A DNA stretch of 64,000 nt from assembly GCF_023073355.1 (NCBI RefSeq), contig NZ_JADPJI010000002.1, positions 1,364,001-1,428,000 of the forward strand, given 5' to 3'. Below the pieces are notes generated by a model that was given only the letters and a program-made list of their open reading frames with translations, was not told where the DNA came from and ran no database searches. The DNA is from Bradyrhizobium sp. 199 (GTDB lineage: Bacteria; Pseudomonadota; Alphaproteobacteria; Rhizobiales; Xanthobacteraceae). How positions within the stretch are numbered: position 1 is the stretch's first letter; each line of letters starts with the position of its first letter. The position numbers and the translations under genes are program-made. Shown here piece by piece: positions 26,106-35,489 of this stretch.

Positions 26106-27665
26106 CTACCGCCGGCCCACCTTTTGCCGCAGCCACTTCGCCACCGCATCCGGCGACGAGTTCGCGTCGTTGCCGCTGGCGCGCAGGTTCGCTTCGCGCA
26201 TGGTGGCGATGTCGATCTTGCCGAGCAGTGGCTCGAGCGCGGCTTGCAGCCGCTCGTCCCCGGCGCGTTTCGGCGCGAGCAGCAAGATGGCATCATAGGG
26301 CGGGATCGCGTGCCTGGGATCCTCGAGCGCGACGAGATCGTATTTCGCGATCAGGCCGTCGCTGGTGTAACCGGCGATCACGTCGACCTCGCCGCTGGCG
26401 ACCGCCGCATACATGAAATCGGGCTGCATCTGGCGCTGGGCGCGGAAGGAGAGGCCATAGGCCTTTTGCAGCGCAGCCCATTCCGGCCGTGAGAAGAATT
26501 CATAGTCGCCCGCGATCGACAGGCTCGACGCACGCGCGGCCAGGTCGGCGATGGTGCGGACGCCAAGCGCATCGGCGCGTTTTTTCGGCATCACCAGCGC
26601 ATAGGCATTCTCGAAGCCGAGCTCGCCGAGCAAAGTGATGTTGTCCTTGGCGAGCGCCGCCTTTAGCTCGGCGACCAGCTCGGCGCGTGGCTTGATATCG
26701 GAGCGATGCAGCTGGTTGGCCCAAAGCGTGCCGGAATAATCGATATAGAGATCGATGTCGCCGGCCTTCAACGCCCCAAAGATCACGCTGGAGCCGAGGC
26801 CGGAACGTGCGGTGGCGGAAAGGCCTGCCGTCTGAAGGCGGTCCCTGAGCAGGGCCGAGAGCACATATTGCTCCGCGAATGTCTTCGCACCGACGACATA
26901 GCCCTGCGATGAGCGTCCCATCGACGGGATCAGCGTTGCGGCGACCAGCGCTGCGATGCCTGCCGCGCCGAGCGCGGAGCGGACGTGGCTGCGGTGACGC
27001 AGGCCGGCCTCGATCAGGCCGAGCAGCTGATCGACGGCGAGCGCCAGCAGGGCCGAGGCAAAGCAGCCGAACAGCACGAACACCCAGTTCTGGGTCTGAA
27101 GCCCGGCAAAGATGTAATTGCCGAGGCTGGTCTGCCCGATCGGTGTCGACAGCGTCGCGGTCCCGATCACCCACACCGCAGCGGTGCGGATGCCCGCCAT
27201 CATCACCGGCAGCGCCAGCGGCAGCTCGACCATCAGCAGCGACTGCCGCGCGGTCATGCCGACGCCCTTGGCTGCCTCAATCAGCGCGGGATCGATGCCA
27301 TTGAGCCCGGTGATACCGTTGCGCAGTACCGGCAGCATCGAATAGAGCGCCAGCGCCAGCATGGCCGGCAGGAAGCCGAACGCCGAGAAGGAAACGCCGA
27401 ACCAGGCCAGCGTGACGGACGCGGCCAGCAGCAGCAGCGGATAGAACAGCGCCAGCAGCGCAAGTCCCGGCACGGTCTGCACGATGCTGGCGATTGCGAG
27501 CAGGATGGCGCGCGGCGCCGGGCGGTTGCGCGTCAGGATCGCCAGCGGCAGGCTGACGGCGAGACCGAGCGCGAGCGCGGCGAGGCTCACCCGCACATGG
27601 TTGCCGAGATAGTCGGGCAGATGCGCCAGCGCCTCGCCCCAGCGTGGATCGGGGAGGAAGCTCAT
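26106..27665 (-). CDS. osmoprotectant-type ABC permease fused to its substrate-binding domain
   Basis: The 519-residue protein has a permease part (about residues 1-215) with the EAAKGVGMTARQSLL coupling loop. A further membrane segment (about 225-245) leads into an OpuAC-type binding domain (about 250-519: YVVGAKTFAEQYVLSALL, then DLYIDYSGTLWANQL and AVASGEVDVIAGYTSDGLIA). In most relatives these are separate proteins. The substrate is probably a quaternary amine such as glycine betaine or choline. The start overlaps the ATPase stop by 4 nt. Confidence 0.88.
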   Translation of the reverse strand: MSFLPDPRWGEALAHLPDYLGNHVRVSLAALALGLAVSLPLAILTRNRPAPRAILLAIASIVQTVPGLALLALFYPLLLLAASVTLAWFGVSFSAFGFLPAMLALALYSMLPVLRNGITGLNGIDPALIEAAKGVGMTARQSLLMVELPLALPVMMAGIRTAAVWVIGTATLSTPIGQTSLGNYIFAGLQTQNWVFVLFGCFASALLALAVDQLLGLIEAGLRHRSHVRSALGAAGIAALVAATLIPSMGRSSQGYVVGAKTFAEQYVLSALLRDRLQTAGLSATARSGLGSSVIFGALKAGDIDLYIDYSGTLWANQLHRSDIKPRAELVAELKAALAKDNITLLGELGFENAYALVMPKKRADALGVRTIADLAARASSLSIAGDYEFFSRPEWAALQKAYGLSFRAQRQMQPDFMYAAVASGEVDVIAGYTSDGLIAKYDLVALEDPRHAIPPYDAILLLAPKRAGDERLQAALEPLLGKIDIATMREANLRASGNDANSSPDAVAKWLRQKVGRR

Positions 27666-28444
27666 GCCGCACCGCTCGTCGGCAGCAGCGCGTTCAACCG
27701 CTCGACCTGGCGCCGCGGCGTACGCAGCAGCTCCAGCACATAGGCGTCCTCGCTGTTCGATAGTTCCGCTGGCGTACCCTGCGCCAGCAGCTTGCCGCCA
27801 CGCATCACGGCGATGCGGTCTGCGAGCAGGATCGCCTCCGTGATGTCGTGCGTGATCATCACGGTGGTCAGGCCGAGCTTGCGGTGCAGCGAACGATAGT
27901 CGTCGCCGAGCGCGTCGCGGGTGAGGGGATCGAGTGCGCCGAAGGGCTCGTCCATCAGTACGATGCGGGGTTTTGCCGCGAGTGCCCGCGCCACGCCGAC
28001 GCGCTGGCGTTGGCCACCGGAGAGCGCCTCCGGCAGCCGGTTGCGATGCGCATCACGGTCAAGCTGTACGAGCTCCAGCAGCTCGTCGACGCGTCTCGCG
28101 ATATCCGATGCCGGCGCGCCCAGCAGCCTCGGCGTGATCCCGATGTTGTCGGCAACGCTCAAATGGGGAAACAGCCCGCCGGCCTGAAACACGTAGCCGA
28201 TCCGCCGCCGCAGCGCGACCGGATCAACGTCTCGCACGTTCTCGCCCTCGACCGTGATGGTGCCGCTATCCGCCTCGATCAGCCGGTTGGCGAGCCGCAG
28301 CAGCGTGGTCTTGCCCGAGCCCGAGCCGCCGACGATGGACACAAATTCGCCCGCGGCGATGCCGAGCGACACATCGTCGACGGCCTTGAGCCGGCCGAAG
28401 CTCTTGGTGACGTGGTGATAGCTGATCGCCAGCTTGGAAGGCAT
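27662..28444 (-). CDS. osmoprotectant-type ABC transporter ATP-binding protein
   Basis: The 260-residue ATPase has Walker A GGSGSGKTT (about residue 39), signature LSGGQRQRVGVARAL (about 140) and Walker B IVLMDEPFGALD (about 160). It is most like OpuCA/ProV but lacks the C-terminal CBS domains. It precedes the fused permease/binding gene with a 4-nt overlap, so the two form one importer. The start is divergent from the next ABC operon, 133 bp away. Confidence 0.9.
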   Translation of the reverse strand: MPSKLAISYHHVTKSFGRLKAVDDVSLGIAAGEFVSIVGGSGSGKTTLLRLANRLIEADSGTITVEGENVRDVDPVALRRRIGYVFQAGGLFPHLSVADNIGITPRLLGAPASDIARRVDELLELVQLDRDAHRNRLPEALSGGQRQRVGVARALAAKPRIVLMDEPFGALDPLTRDALGDDYRSLHRKLGLTTVMITHDITEAILLADRIAVMRGGKLLAQGTPAELSNSEDAYVLELLRTPRRQVERLNALLPTSGAA

Positions 28445-28577
28445 CGCCGGGGCTCGCTCTTACCCTCCGGGGGAGGGGAGGATGAGGGAAGTGAACCCAT
28501 GCGTAGCACGCTTGGCGCCTTGATTGAACTTGGCGGCGCGAGCGGCTAAGGCTTCAAGCGAAATTCGGAGGAAGCAT

Positions 28578-29396
28578 ATGTCGACGCCTACGGCAGTGGC
28601 GCTGGAAGATGCCAAGGTCGCGTTCCGGCTCGGGGACGGGCGGGTTTATACGGCGGTGGAGAAAGCCCATCTCGCAGTGGCGCAGGGGGAGTTCGTGGCC
28701 ATTGTCGGCCCCACCGGCTGCGGGAAATCCACGCTGCTCAACGTTGCGGCCGGGCTACTGAAGCCCGCCGCCGGCAGCGTGAAAATCTTCGACCGGCCGC
28801 TGGCAGGGCTGAACCGGGATGCCGGCTACCTGTTCCAGGCCGACGCGTTGTTTCCGTGGAAGACCGCGCTCGACAACGTCGCGATCGGGCTCGAGATCCA
28901 AGGAACGTCCCGTGCGGAGGCGCTGCCGCGGGCGCAGAAATGGCTGACCTCCGTTGGCCTCGGCGCGTTCGGGGGTCGCTATCCGCACATGCTCTCCGGC
29001 GGCCAGCGCAAGCGCGTCGCACTGGCGCAGGTGCTGATCCGCGACCCAAAGATCCTGTTGATGGACGAGCCGTTCGGGCCGCTCGATGCGCAGACGCGCC
29101 AGGTGATGGGCAATCTGCTGCTCGATCTCTGGAATGCCGACCGCAAGGCCGTGCTGTTCGTCACTCATGATCTCGAAGAGGCGATCGCGCTCGCCGACCG
29201 CGTCGTGATCATGTCGGCCGGGCCGTCCTCGCGCATCATCGGCGACTGGCGGGTGAGCCTGCCGCGCCCGCGCGACATCTTCGAGGTGCGGCTCGACAAG
29301 GAGTTCCATGCGCTCCATCGCGAGATCTGGAGCGTGCTCAAGGACGAGGTGATGAAGGGCTACGCGCAGTCCACGCAAGCGGCGGAGGCGGTCTGA
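28578..29396 (+). CDS. NitT/TauT-type ABC transporter ATP-binding protein
   Basis: The 272-residue protein has Walker A GPTGCGKST (about residue 42), LSGGQRKRVALAQVL (about 140) and ILLMDEPFGPLD (about 160). The C-terminal PRPRDIFEVR is typical of the nitrate/sulfonate/taurine subgroup. The ATG at 28578 follows a good GGAGGAAGC ribosome site. The stop overlaps the permease start. Confidence 0.9.
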   Translation: MSTPTAVALEDAKVAFRLGDGRVYTAVEKAHLAVAQGEFVAIVGPTGCGKSTLLNVAAGLLKPAAGSVKIFDRPLAGLNRDAGYLFQADALFPWKTALDNVAIGLEIQGTSRAEALPRAQKWLTSVGLGAFGGRYPHMLSGGQRKRVALAQVLIRDPKILLMDEPFGPLDAQTRQVMGNLLLDLWNADRKAVLFVTHDLEEAIALADRVVIMSAGPSSRIIGDWRVSLPRPRDIFEVRLDKEFHALHREIWSVLKDEVMKGYAQSTQAAEAV

Positions 29397-30184
29397 TGTC
29401 GCGCCCGACGCTGCTTGCACTGCAAATCCTGGTCGCGGTGGTCTGCATTGTGCTGTGGCAGGTGCTGTCAACCGTCCCCGTGTTCGGCAAGATCCTGCTG
29501 CCGCCATTTTTCTTTTCCAACCCGCTCGACGTGTTCAGTCAGATCGTGAAATGGTTCTCGTCCGGCGTGATATGGAAACATCTCGGCATCACGCTGACGG
29601 AATCGATCCTGGCCTTTGTGATCGGATCGACCGGCGGCGTGCTGGTCGGCTTCTGGTTCGCGCGCCAGCCGCTGGTGGCCGCCGTGTTCGACCCCTACGT
29701 CAAGATGGTCAACGCGCTGCCACGTGTGGTGCTGGCGCCGATCTTCGCGCTGTGGCTCGGGCTTGGCATCTGGTCCAAGGTCGCGCTTGGTGTGACCCTG
29801 GTGTTCTTCATCGTGTTCTTCAACGTCTATCAGGGCGTGAAGGAGGTCAGCCGTACCGTGCTCGACAATGGCCGCATGCTGGGCATGAGCGAGCGGCAGT
29901 TGATGCAGCACGTCTATTGGCCTTCGGCGCTGTCCTGGATGTTCTCCTCGCTGCACACCTCGGTCGGCTTCGCCGTGGTGGGTGCGGTCGTCGGTGAATA
30001 TCTGGGATCGGCGGCGGGGCTCGGCTATCTGATCCAGCAGGCCGAGGGCGTGTTCGACGTCGCCGGCGTGTTCGCCGGCATGTTCGTGCTATCGGCCTTC
30101 GTGATCCTGATCGACTATGGGGTGACGCTGGTCGAGCGCCGCCTTCTGGTGTGGCGGCCCACGGCCTCCGACGGGCGCGGCTAG
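29396..30184 (+). CDS. NitT/TauT-type ABC transporter permease
   Basis: The 262-residue protein has six hydrophobic segments and the coupling motif NGRMLGMSERQLMQHVYWPS near residue 162. It is coupled to the ATPase gene (1-base overlap). The substrate-binding gene of the same system lies at 30822, beyond an opposite-strand cupin gene. Confidence 0.9.
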   Translation: MSRPTLLALQILVAVVCIVLWQVLSTVPVFGKILLPPFFFSNPLDVFSQIVKWFSSGVIWKHLGITLTESILAFVIGSTGGVLVGFWFARQPLVAAVFDPYVKMVNALPRVVLAPIFALWLGLGIWSKVALGVTLVFFIVFFNVYQGVKEVSRTVLDNGRMLGMSERQLMQHVYWPSALSWMFSSLHTSVGFAVVGAVVGEYLGSAAGLGYLIQQAEGVFDVAGVFAGMFVLSAFVILIDYGVTLVERRLLVWRPTASDGRG

Positions 30185-30199
30185 ATGGAAGATGGAAGG

Positions 30200-30227
30200 C
30201 GGGGCCCGCGTATCGTCGCGAGCCCCG
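30200..30227. terminator. hairpin between convergent genes
   Basis: CGGGGC (30200-30205) pairs with GCCCCG (30222-30227), with an inner GCG/CGC pairing. It sits between the ends of the permease (+) and cupin (-) genes and could serve both strands. No clear T-run is present. Confidence 0.45.
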
Positions 30228-30234
30228 TGACCGC

Positions 30235-30684
30235 TCAATCCAGCAGCTTGGTGTCGTCGGGCGCCTGCGGCGGGGTCTTGATCGCGATCGCCTTGACCTG
30301 TCCGCTGATCGGCTTGGTGCCGCCATGCGGCGTGCCCTTCGGAATGATAACGAGGTCGCCGGGCTTCACCGTCACCTCCTTGTCGCCGAGCCAGATCGTG
30401 CCGGTGCCATCCAGGATGTACTGGATCTCGTTGGTGTTGGGATGCATGTGCTTGGGCACATTGCCGACCTGGATGGAGATGGTGGCGCCGTCCGCGCTGG
30501 CGAACATCTTGGAGCGGTACCCCACGGCATTGGCAGACCCGAGCGCATCGCCTTCCATCTCGCCGGTATGGATGATCTGCGCAGTGATGTTTTCGGCGGC
30601 GAGTGCCGGCCGGAGCAAATGGGTTGCGCCGCATCCGGCGGCAAAGGCGGCGGCAATCGACACTCCGGCTGTAAAGCGATTCAT
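30235..30684 (-). CDS. exported cupin-domain protein
   Basis: The 149-residue protein has a signal peptide (about residues 1-29, ending ALA before ENITAQ) and one cupin barrel. Cupin motif 1 is HMHPNTNEIQYILDGTGTIW (about residue 75) and motif 2 contains PGDLVIIPKGTPHG (about 110). The histidines suggest a bound metal. It lies on the opposite strand between the permease and binding-protein genes of the NitT/TauT-type system. The function is unknown; a role in handling the transported solute is only a guess. Confidence 0.8.
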   Translation of the reverse strand: MNRFTAGVSIAAAFAAGCGATHLLRPALAAENITAQIIHTGEMEGDALGSANAVGYRSKMFASADGATISIQVGNVPKHMHPNTNEIQYILDGTGTIWLGDKEVTVKPGDLVIIPKGTPHGGTKPISGQVKAIAIKTPPQAPDDTKLLD

Positions 30685-30821
30685 GGATGTTCCTCCCCAT
30701 CGACAATTACTGTTGTCTGGGCATGCTATTGCGCCGAATGGCCGATGACCAGTGCCTGCGGCAACGCTTCTCAAGCTAGCCCTGCTGCTTTATGGTGCCG
30801 CCGGCCGAACGGAGGAAACCA

Positions 30822-31847
30822 ATGAAGAACACGATTGCCAGGCTCGCCGGCGCGCTGCTCGCGCTGACGCTCACCACCGGTTTTGCCGCGGCGCAAAGCA
30901 AGGTCACTATCGCGATCGGCGGCGGCTCCTGCCTGTGCTATCTGCCAACAGTGCTGGCAAAGCAGCTCGGCGAATACGAGAAGGCCGGCCTCAATGTCGA
31001 GCTGGTCGACCTCAAGGGCGGTTCGGACGCGCTCAAGGCCGTGCTCGGCGGCAGCGCCGACGTGGTGTCCGGCTATTTCGACCATTGCGTCAATCTGGCC
31101 GCCAAGAAGCAGGAGCTGCAGGCTTTCGTGGTCTATGACCGCTATCCCGGCCTCGTGCTCGTGGTCGCGCCCTCGCGAACCAACGACATCAAGTCGGTCA
31201 AGGACCTCGCCGGCAAGAAGGTCGGCGTCAGCGCGCCCGGCTCATCCACCGACTTCTTTCTGAAGTATATGCTCAAGAAGAACGGCATCGATCCCACCAG
31301 TGCCGCCGTGATCGGTGTCGGCCTCGGTGCCACTGCCGTCGCCGCAATGGAGCAGGGCCAGATCGATGCGGCCGTGATGCTCGATCCCTCCGTCACCGTG
31401 CTCCAAGGCAACCACAAGGATCTGCGCATCCTCTCCGACACCCGCACGCAAAAGGACACGCTCGAGACCTTCGGCGGCGAATATCCCGGCGGGGCCCTGT
31501 ATTCGACGGCGGCCTGGGTGAGCGGTCACGAGAAGGAGACGCAGGGGCTCACCAACGCAATCCTCGCCACGCTCGCCTGGATCCATTCGCACAGCCCTGA
31601 GGAGATCATGGCGAAGATGCCGGAAGAGACGGTCGGCAAGAACAAGGACCTCTATCTCGCCGCGCTGAAGAACACGATCCCGATGTATTCGGAGACCGGC
31701 AAGATGGATCCAAAGGGCGCGGACGCCGTGCTTGCGGTGTTCAGCGTCAGTTCGCCGGAAGTGGCCAATGCCAAGATCGACGTCAGCAAGACCTTTACCA
31801 ACAAGTTCGTCGAGCAGGCCAGGAAGACCACGGGGAATGCCAAATAG
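30822..31847 (+). CDS. NitT/TauT-type ABC transporter substrate-binding protein
   Basis: The 341-residue protein has a signal peptide (about residues 1-25, ending GFAAAQ) and the family core LPTVLAKQLGEYEKAGLNVE, then VDLKGGSDALKAVLGGSADV. This resembles nitrate, sulfonate or thiamine-precursor binding proteins. A strong CGGAGGAAACC ribosome site precedes the ATG at 30822. It completes the importer begun at 28578. The substrate is not assigned. Confidence 0.88.
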   Translation: MKNTIARLAGALLALTLTTGFAAAQSKVTIAIGGGSCLCYLPTVLAKQLGEYEKAGLNVELVDLKGGSDALKAVLGGSADVVSGYFDHCVNLAAKKQELQAFVVYDRYPGLVLVVAPSRTNDIKSVKDLAGKKVGVSAPGSSTDFFLKYMLKKNGIDPTSAAVIGVGLGATAVAAMEQGQIDAAVMLDPSVTVLQGNHKDLRILSDTRTQKDTLETFGGEYPGGALYSTAAWVSGHEKETQGLTNAILATLAWIHSHSPEEIMAKMPEETVGKNKDLYLAALKNTIPMYSETGKMDPKGADAVLAVFSVSSPEVANAKIDVSKTFTNKFVEQARKTTGNAK

Positions 31848-31877
31848 CTGACGCGAAGATGCGGTAGCCGTCCCCTC

Positions 31878-32582
31878 ATGACGTCGCCAGTCATTCATCG
31901 CGTCACGACGCTCGATCTTGCCGTGCGGCCGATCGTCTGGCCCTTCGCGGAGCAACGGCGCGCCGAGATCGCGGCACATTTCGCCGAAAAGCAGCGCGAG
32001 CGGCCGAAGATCTGGAACGGCCGCGTCCTGCTCGGGCGGGACGCGGTGTTTGCGGATGGCCATCTCTCCGCGACCTATTTCGAGACCGATTTTGCCAGCT
32101 TCCTCGCCTGGCGTGACTGGGGCTTTCCCGACAAGGCGGTGTTCAACGGGTTTGGCATGGGCGCGCTGCGCAGCTCCGACGGTGCCTTCATCATGGGCGA
32201 AATGGCGCAGCACACGGCCAATGCGGGCCGCATCTATTTCCCCTCGGGCACGCCCGACCTCGACGATATCAGGGATGGCGGGCTGGACATTCCCGGCAGC
32301 GTCGTCCGCGAGATCGAGGAGGAGACCGGCCTGACCGCGGCGGACTATCGGGCCGAGCCGGATTGGCACTGCATCGTCAGCGGCCCCACGATTGCGATGA
32401 TTCAGGTGCTCAACCTGGAAATGACTGGCGTGGAGGCTCGCGCCTTGATCGAAGCCAATCTCGCCCGCCAGGACGAGCCTGAATTGTCGGCCATTCACCT
32501 CGTGCGGGGGACGAGTGATCTCACGCCGTCCATGCCGCGATTTGTCACGGCCTTCGTCGAGCAGCAGTTCGCCTCGCGCTAA
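31878..32582 (+). CDS. NUDIX hydrolase
   Basis: The 234-residue protein has a Nudix box ending in VVREIEEETGL (about residues 142-152), preceded by the long loop of a divergent Nudix fold. Such enzymes cleave nucleoside diphosphates linked to another moiety. The substrate is not predictable. It follows the binding-protein gene by 30 bases. Confidence 0.75.
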   Translation: MTSPVIHRVTTLDLAVRPIVWPFAEQRRAEIAAHFAEKQRERPKIWNGRVLLGRDAVFADGHLSATYFETDFASFLAWRDWGFPDKAVFNGFGMGALRSSDGAFIMGEMAQHTANAGRIYFPSGTPDLDDIRDGGLDIPGSVVREIEEETGLTAADYRAEPDWHCIVSGPTIAMIQVLNLEMTGVEARALIEANLARQDEPELSAIHLVRGTSDLTPSMPRFVTAFVEQQFASR

Positions 32583-32592
32583 TGCGCAAGGC

Positions 32593-32621
32593 TTGACATC
32601 GCTGCGCTCTGCCCATGTGAT
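32593..32621 (+). promoter_or_regulatory. promoter candidate of the branched-chain amino acid/amide ABC operon
   Basis: A consensus TTGACA (32593-32598) and TGTGAT (32616-32621) are separated by 17 bp, 55 bases before the binding-protein ATG. The -35 is perfect and the -10 is fair. Confidence 0.45.
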
Positions 32622-32675
32622 GGGGGCAAGCAAAAGCAAGACGAATGCAATGCACAATCGTCCAGGGAGGTTTTG

Positions 32676-33986
32676 ATGCGCGTGCGCATGGCTGCCGGTT
32701 TGGTGCGTGGGCTGTTGGTCGCGATATCAGCGACGGGCTTGGCGATGTCCGCCCAGGCCCAGGAGAAGAAGATCAAGATCGGCGTCGTCTTTGATTTGAC
32801 CGGGCCTCTGGCCGGCGGCGGCTCTGAGCTCGGCTATATCGGCGCAAAAATCGTCCTCGACCATTTCGCCAAGACCGGCGTCGAGGGTTACAAGATCGAG
32901 GCGGTCTATGCGGACGCGCAGAGCAAGCCCGACATCGCCATCAACGAATCCGTCCGCCTGCTCGAGCAGGAGAAGGTCGACATGGTGCTCGGCTTCTTCT
33001 CCTCGGCGCAATGCGTGCCGGTGGCTGCCCGCGTCGAGCAGCTCAAGAAGTTCATGTGGATGACGACCTGCATCTCGTCTGCCGTCTTCAACGAGAAGGG
33101 CTACAAATACGTGTTCCGCCCGCAGGCGAGCGGCGACCAGTTCGGCATGATGACGATGGATTTCATCGCGCAGAACGCCAAGGCGAAGTTCGACAAGGAG
33201 CCGAAGGATCTGCGCGTCGCTATCATTCACGAAGACGGCGCCTATGGAGTCGACGTGTCCAGGGGCAACGAGGCTGGTGCGAAGAAGGCTGGCTTCAACG
33301 TCGTGATGAAGGAGGGCTATTCGGCCACCGCGCCCGATCTGTCGGCGCTGGTGACCAAGCTCAAGCGCGCAAAGCCCGACGTCATTTTCCACACCGGCTA
33401 CAACCCTGACATTACGCTGTTGCTGCGCCAGGCCCGCGAGCAAGGGCTGAAGTTCGGCGCGCTGATGGGACACGGCGCGGGCTATGGCGTCTATGAGAAG
33501 CTGAAGGAAGGTATGGGGGCCGACGCCACCTATATCTTCAACACCGACCCGATCTCGATCTGGCTCGCCAACCAGAAGACCATGGATGCCAAGCTCCCGC
33601 CCGTGATCAAAATGGTCGGCGAGGAATTCGACAAGATCCGGCCCGGCGTCGCCATTCGCTCGGCGCATGTCGGCATCGGTGCGTCCAACACTTACGTGTT
33701 CATGAGCGACGTACTGCCGCGCGCGATCAAGAAATATGGCGGGGTGGATCCGGATGCGCTGCGCAAGGCCGCGCTCGACACCGACATCCCCGAGGGCGGC
33801 ACCATGCTCGGCTTCGGCGTGAAGTTCTACGGCGAGGGCACGCCGATGGCGGGCCAGAACGAGCGCTCGTTCCCGGTCGTGATCCAGTATCTCGAGGACA
33901 AGTCTCATGTGGTGTGGCCGAAGAGCCAGGCGCAGCGCGATGCCGTGCTGCCGCTGCCGAAAGGCACCACCTACAGCAACCAGTAG
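32676..33986 (+). CDS. branched-chain amino acid/amide-type ABC substrate-binding protein
   Basis: The 436-residue protein has a signal peptide (about residues 1-29, ending MSAQAQ) and a periplasmic-binding type 1 fold: GVVFDLTGPLAGGGSELGY, YADAQSKPDIAINESVRLL and the closing PLPKGTTYSNQ. It delivers a solute (amino acid, amide or aromatic acid) to the permease encoded downstream. The start is ATG 32676 with GGGAGG upstream. A clear paralogue stands alone at 58616. Confidence 0.92.
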   Translation: MRVRMAAGLVRGLLVAISATGLAMSAQAQEKKIKIGVVFDLTGPLAGGGSELGYIGAKIVLDHFAKTGVEGYKIEAVYADAQSKPDIAINESVRLLEQEKVDMVLGFFSSAQCVPVAARVEQLKKFMWMTTCISSAVFNEKGYKYVFRPQASGDQFGMMTMDFIAQNAKAKFDKEPKDLRVAIIHEDGAYGVDVSRGNEAGAKKAGFNVVMKEGYSATAPDLSALVTKLKRAKPDVIFHTGYNPDITLLLRQAREQGLKFGALMGHGAGYGVYEKLKEGMGADATYIFNTDPISIWLANQKTMDAKLPPVIKMVGEEFDKIRPGVAIRSAHVGIGASNTYVFMSDVLPRAIKKYGGVDPDALRKAALDTDIPEGGTMLGFGVKFYGEGTPMAGQNERSFPVVIQYLEDKSHVVWPKSQAQRDAVLPLPKGTTYSNQ

Positions 33987-34001
33987 CAGCGGAGGGCTTT
34001 G

Positions 34002-34772
34002 GTGCTGGAAGTCAGCGGGCTGGTGAAGCGGTTCGGCGGCTTCATCGCCGTCAACAACGTGTCGTTCAAAGTCGATCAGGGCGAGATTCTCGGCCTGATC
34101 GGCCCCAACGGTTCGGGCAAGAGCACGATCTTCAACATGCTTTCCGGCACGCTGGCGCCGACATCGGGCTCGATCCTGTTCGGCGGCTCCGAGATCGCAG
34201 GCCTTCCGCCGCACCGGATCATCAACAGCGGCATCGGCCGCACCTTCCAGATTCCGCGACCATTCCGCCGTCTGACCATCTTCGAGAACGTCGCGCTCGC
34301 CGGCTTTTACGGCCAGGGCCGTCACAGCCGTGCCAGAGCGGAAGAGGCCGCCGAGCGATCGCTGGCGATGGTAGGCCTGCCGACCGATCGCCATGCCAGC
34401 GTCGATGGCCTCGGCGCCGCCGGTCTGAAGAAGCTTGAACTGGCCAAGGCGCTCGCCACTTCGCCAAAACTGCTGCTCGCCGATGAGAGCCTCGGCGGTC
34501 TTGACGAGGCCGAGATGGGGCAGGCGGCCGACATGCTGCGCAACATCCGCGACGAGCTTGGCATCACCATCATCTGGGTCGAGCACATCATGGGCGTCCT
34601 GATGCGCGTCGTCGATCGCGTCATGGTGCTCGATCACGGCGAGAAGATCTCGGAAGGCTTGCCAAGTGCGGTCGCGGGCGATCCGCGCGTGATCGAAGTC
34701 TATCTCGGCACCGATGCCGAGACCACGCAGGCCGCGGCCGCCGCAGCGCGCCGCCGCGCGGGAGTGCAGTGA
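34002..34772 (+). CDS. livG: LivG-type ABC ATP-binding protein
   Basis: The 256-residue ATPase has Walker A GPNGSGKST (about residue 34) and IGRTFQIPRPFRRLTIFENV, typical of LivG. Its signature region VDGLGAAGLKKLELAKAL deviates from LSxGQ and is followed by LLLADESLGGLD. The start is GTG 34002 after GGAGGG; a TTG just upstream is possible. The stop overlaps the livF ATG (TGATG). Confidence 0.88.
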   Translation: MLEVSGLVKRFGGFIAVNNVSFKVDQGEILGLIGPNGSGKSTIFNMLSGTLAPTSGSILFGGSEIAGLPPHRIINSGIGRTFQIPRPFRRLTIFENVALAGFYGQGRHSRARAEEAAERSLAMVGLPTDRHASVDGLGAAGLKKLELAKALATSPKLLLADESLGGLDEAEMGQAADMLRNIRDELGITIIWVEHIMGVLMRVVDRVMVLDHGEKISEGLPSAVAGDPRVIEVYLGTDAETTQAAAAAARRRAGVQ

Positions 34773-35476
34773 TGCTGGAGCTTCGCGGCGTCAATGCCGG
34801 CTATGGCACGTTCCAGGCACTGTTCGACGTCAATCTCGACGTGAAGGCGGGCGAGGCCGTCGGCGTCATCGGCCCCAATGGCGCCGGCAAGACCACCTTG
34901 ATGCGCGTCATCTCCGGCCTGATCCGGCCCTCGCGCGGCTCGATCCGGATGGAGGGTGGGGACGTCGTGGCAACGCCGCCGCACAAGATCGTCAGCCTCG
35001 GCATTGCGCACGTGCCGGAAAACCGGCGGCTGTTTCCGCAGCTCTCGGTCGACGACAATCTCAAGATGGGCGCCTTCATGAAGGAGGCGCGCGGTCACTA
35101 TGCAGAGCGGGTCGAGGTTGTGTTCGACCTGTTTCCGCGCCTGAAGGAACGGCGCCATCAGATGGCCGGCACCATGTCCGGCGGCGAGCAGCAGATGTGC
35201 GCGATCGGCCGCGCGCTGATGTCCAATCCAAAACTGCTGCTGCTCGACGAACCGTCGGCGGGGCTGGCGCCGGTCGTAGTGCAGCAGGTGTTCGAGCTGG
35301 TGAAACGGATCCGCGCCAGCGGGCTGACCGTGCTGATCGTCGAGCAGAACGTGCAGCAGGTGCTGAAAGTTGTCGATCGCGCCTATCTGATCGAGGCGGG
35401 CACGATCAGGTCCTCAGGCACCTCGGCCGAGATGCTGGCGAGCGACACGGTCAAGGAAGCTTATCTCGGGGTGTGA
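34772..35476 (+). CDS. livF: LivF-type ABC ATP-binding protein
   Basis: The 234-residue ATPase has Walker A GPNGAGKTT (about residue 35), MSGGEQQMCAIGRALMSNPK (about 133) and [19 protein letters not shown]. The last is the usual LivF reading. It partners LivG in the same importer. Confidence 0.92.
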   Translation: MLELRGVNAGYGTFQALFDVNLDVKAGEAVGVIGPNGAGKTTLMRVISGLIRPSRGSIRMEGGDVVATPPHKIVSLGIAHVPENRRLFPQLSVDDNLKMGAFMKEARGHYAERVEVVFDLFPRLKERRHQMAGTMSGGEQQMCAIGRALMSNPKLLLLDEPSAGLAPVVVQQVFELVKRIRASGLTVLIVEQNVQQVLKVVDRAYLIEAGTIRSSGTSAEMLASDTVKEAYLGV

Positions 35477-35489
35477 GGTTCCTGCAAGC

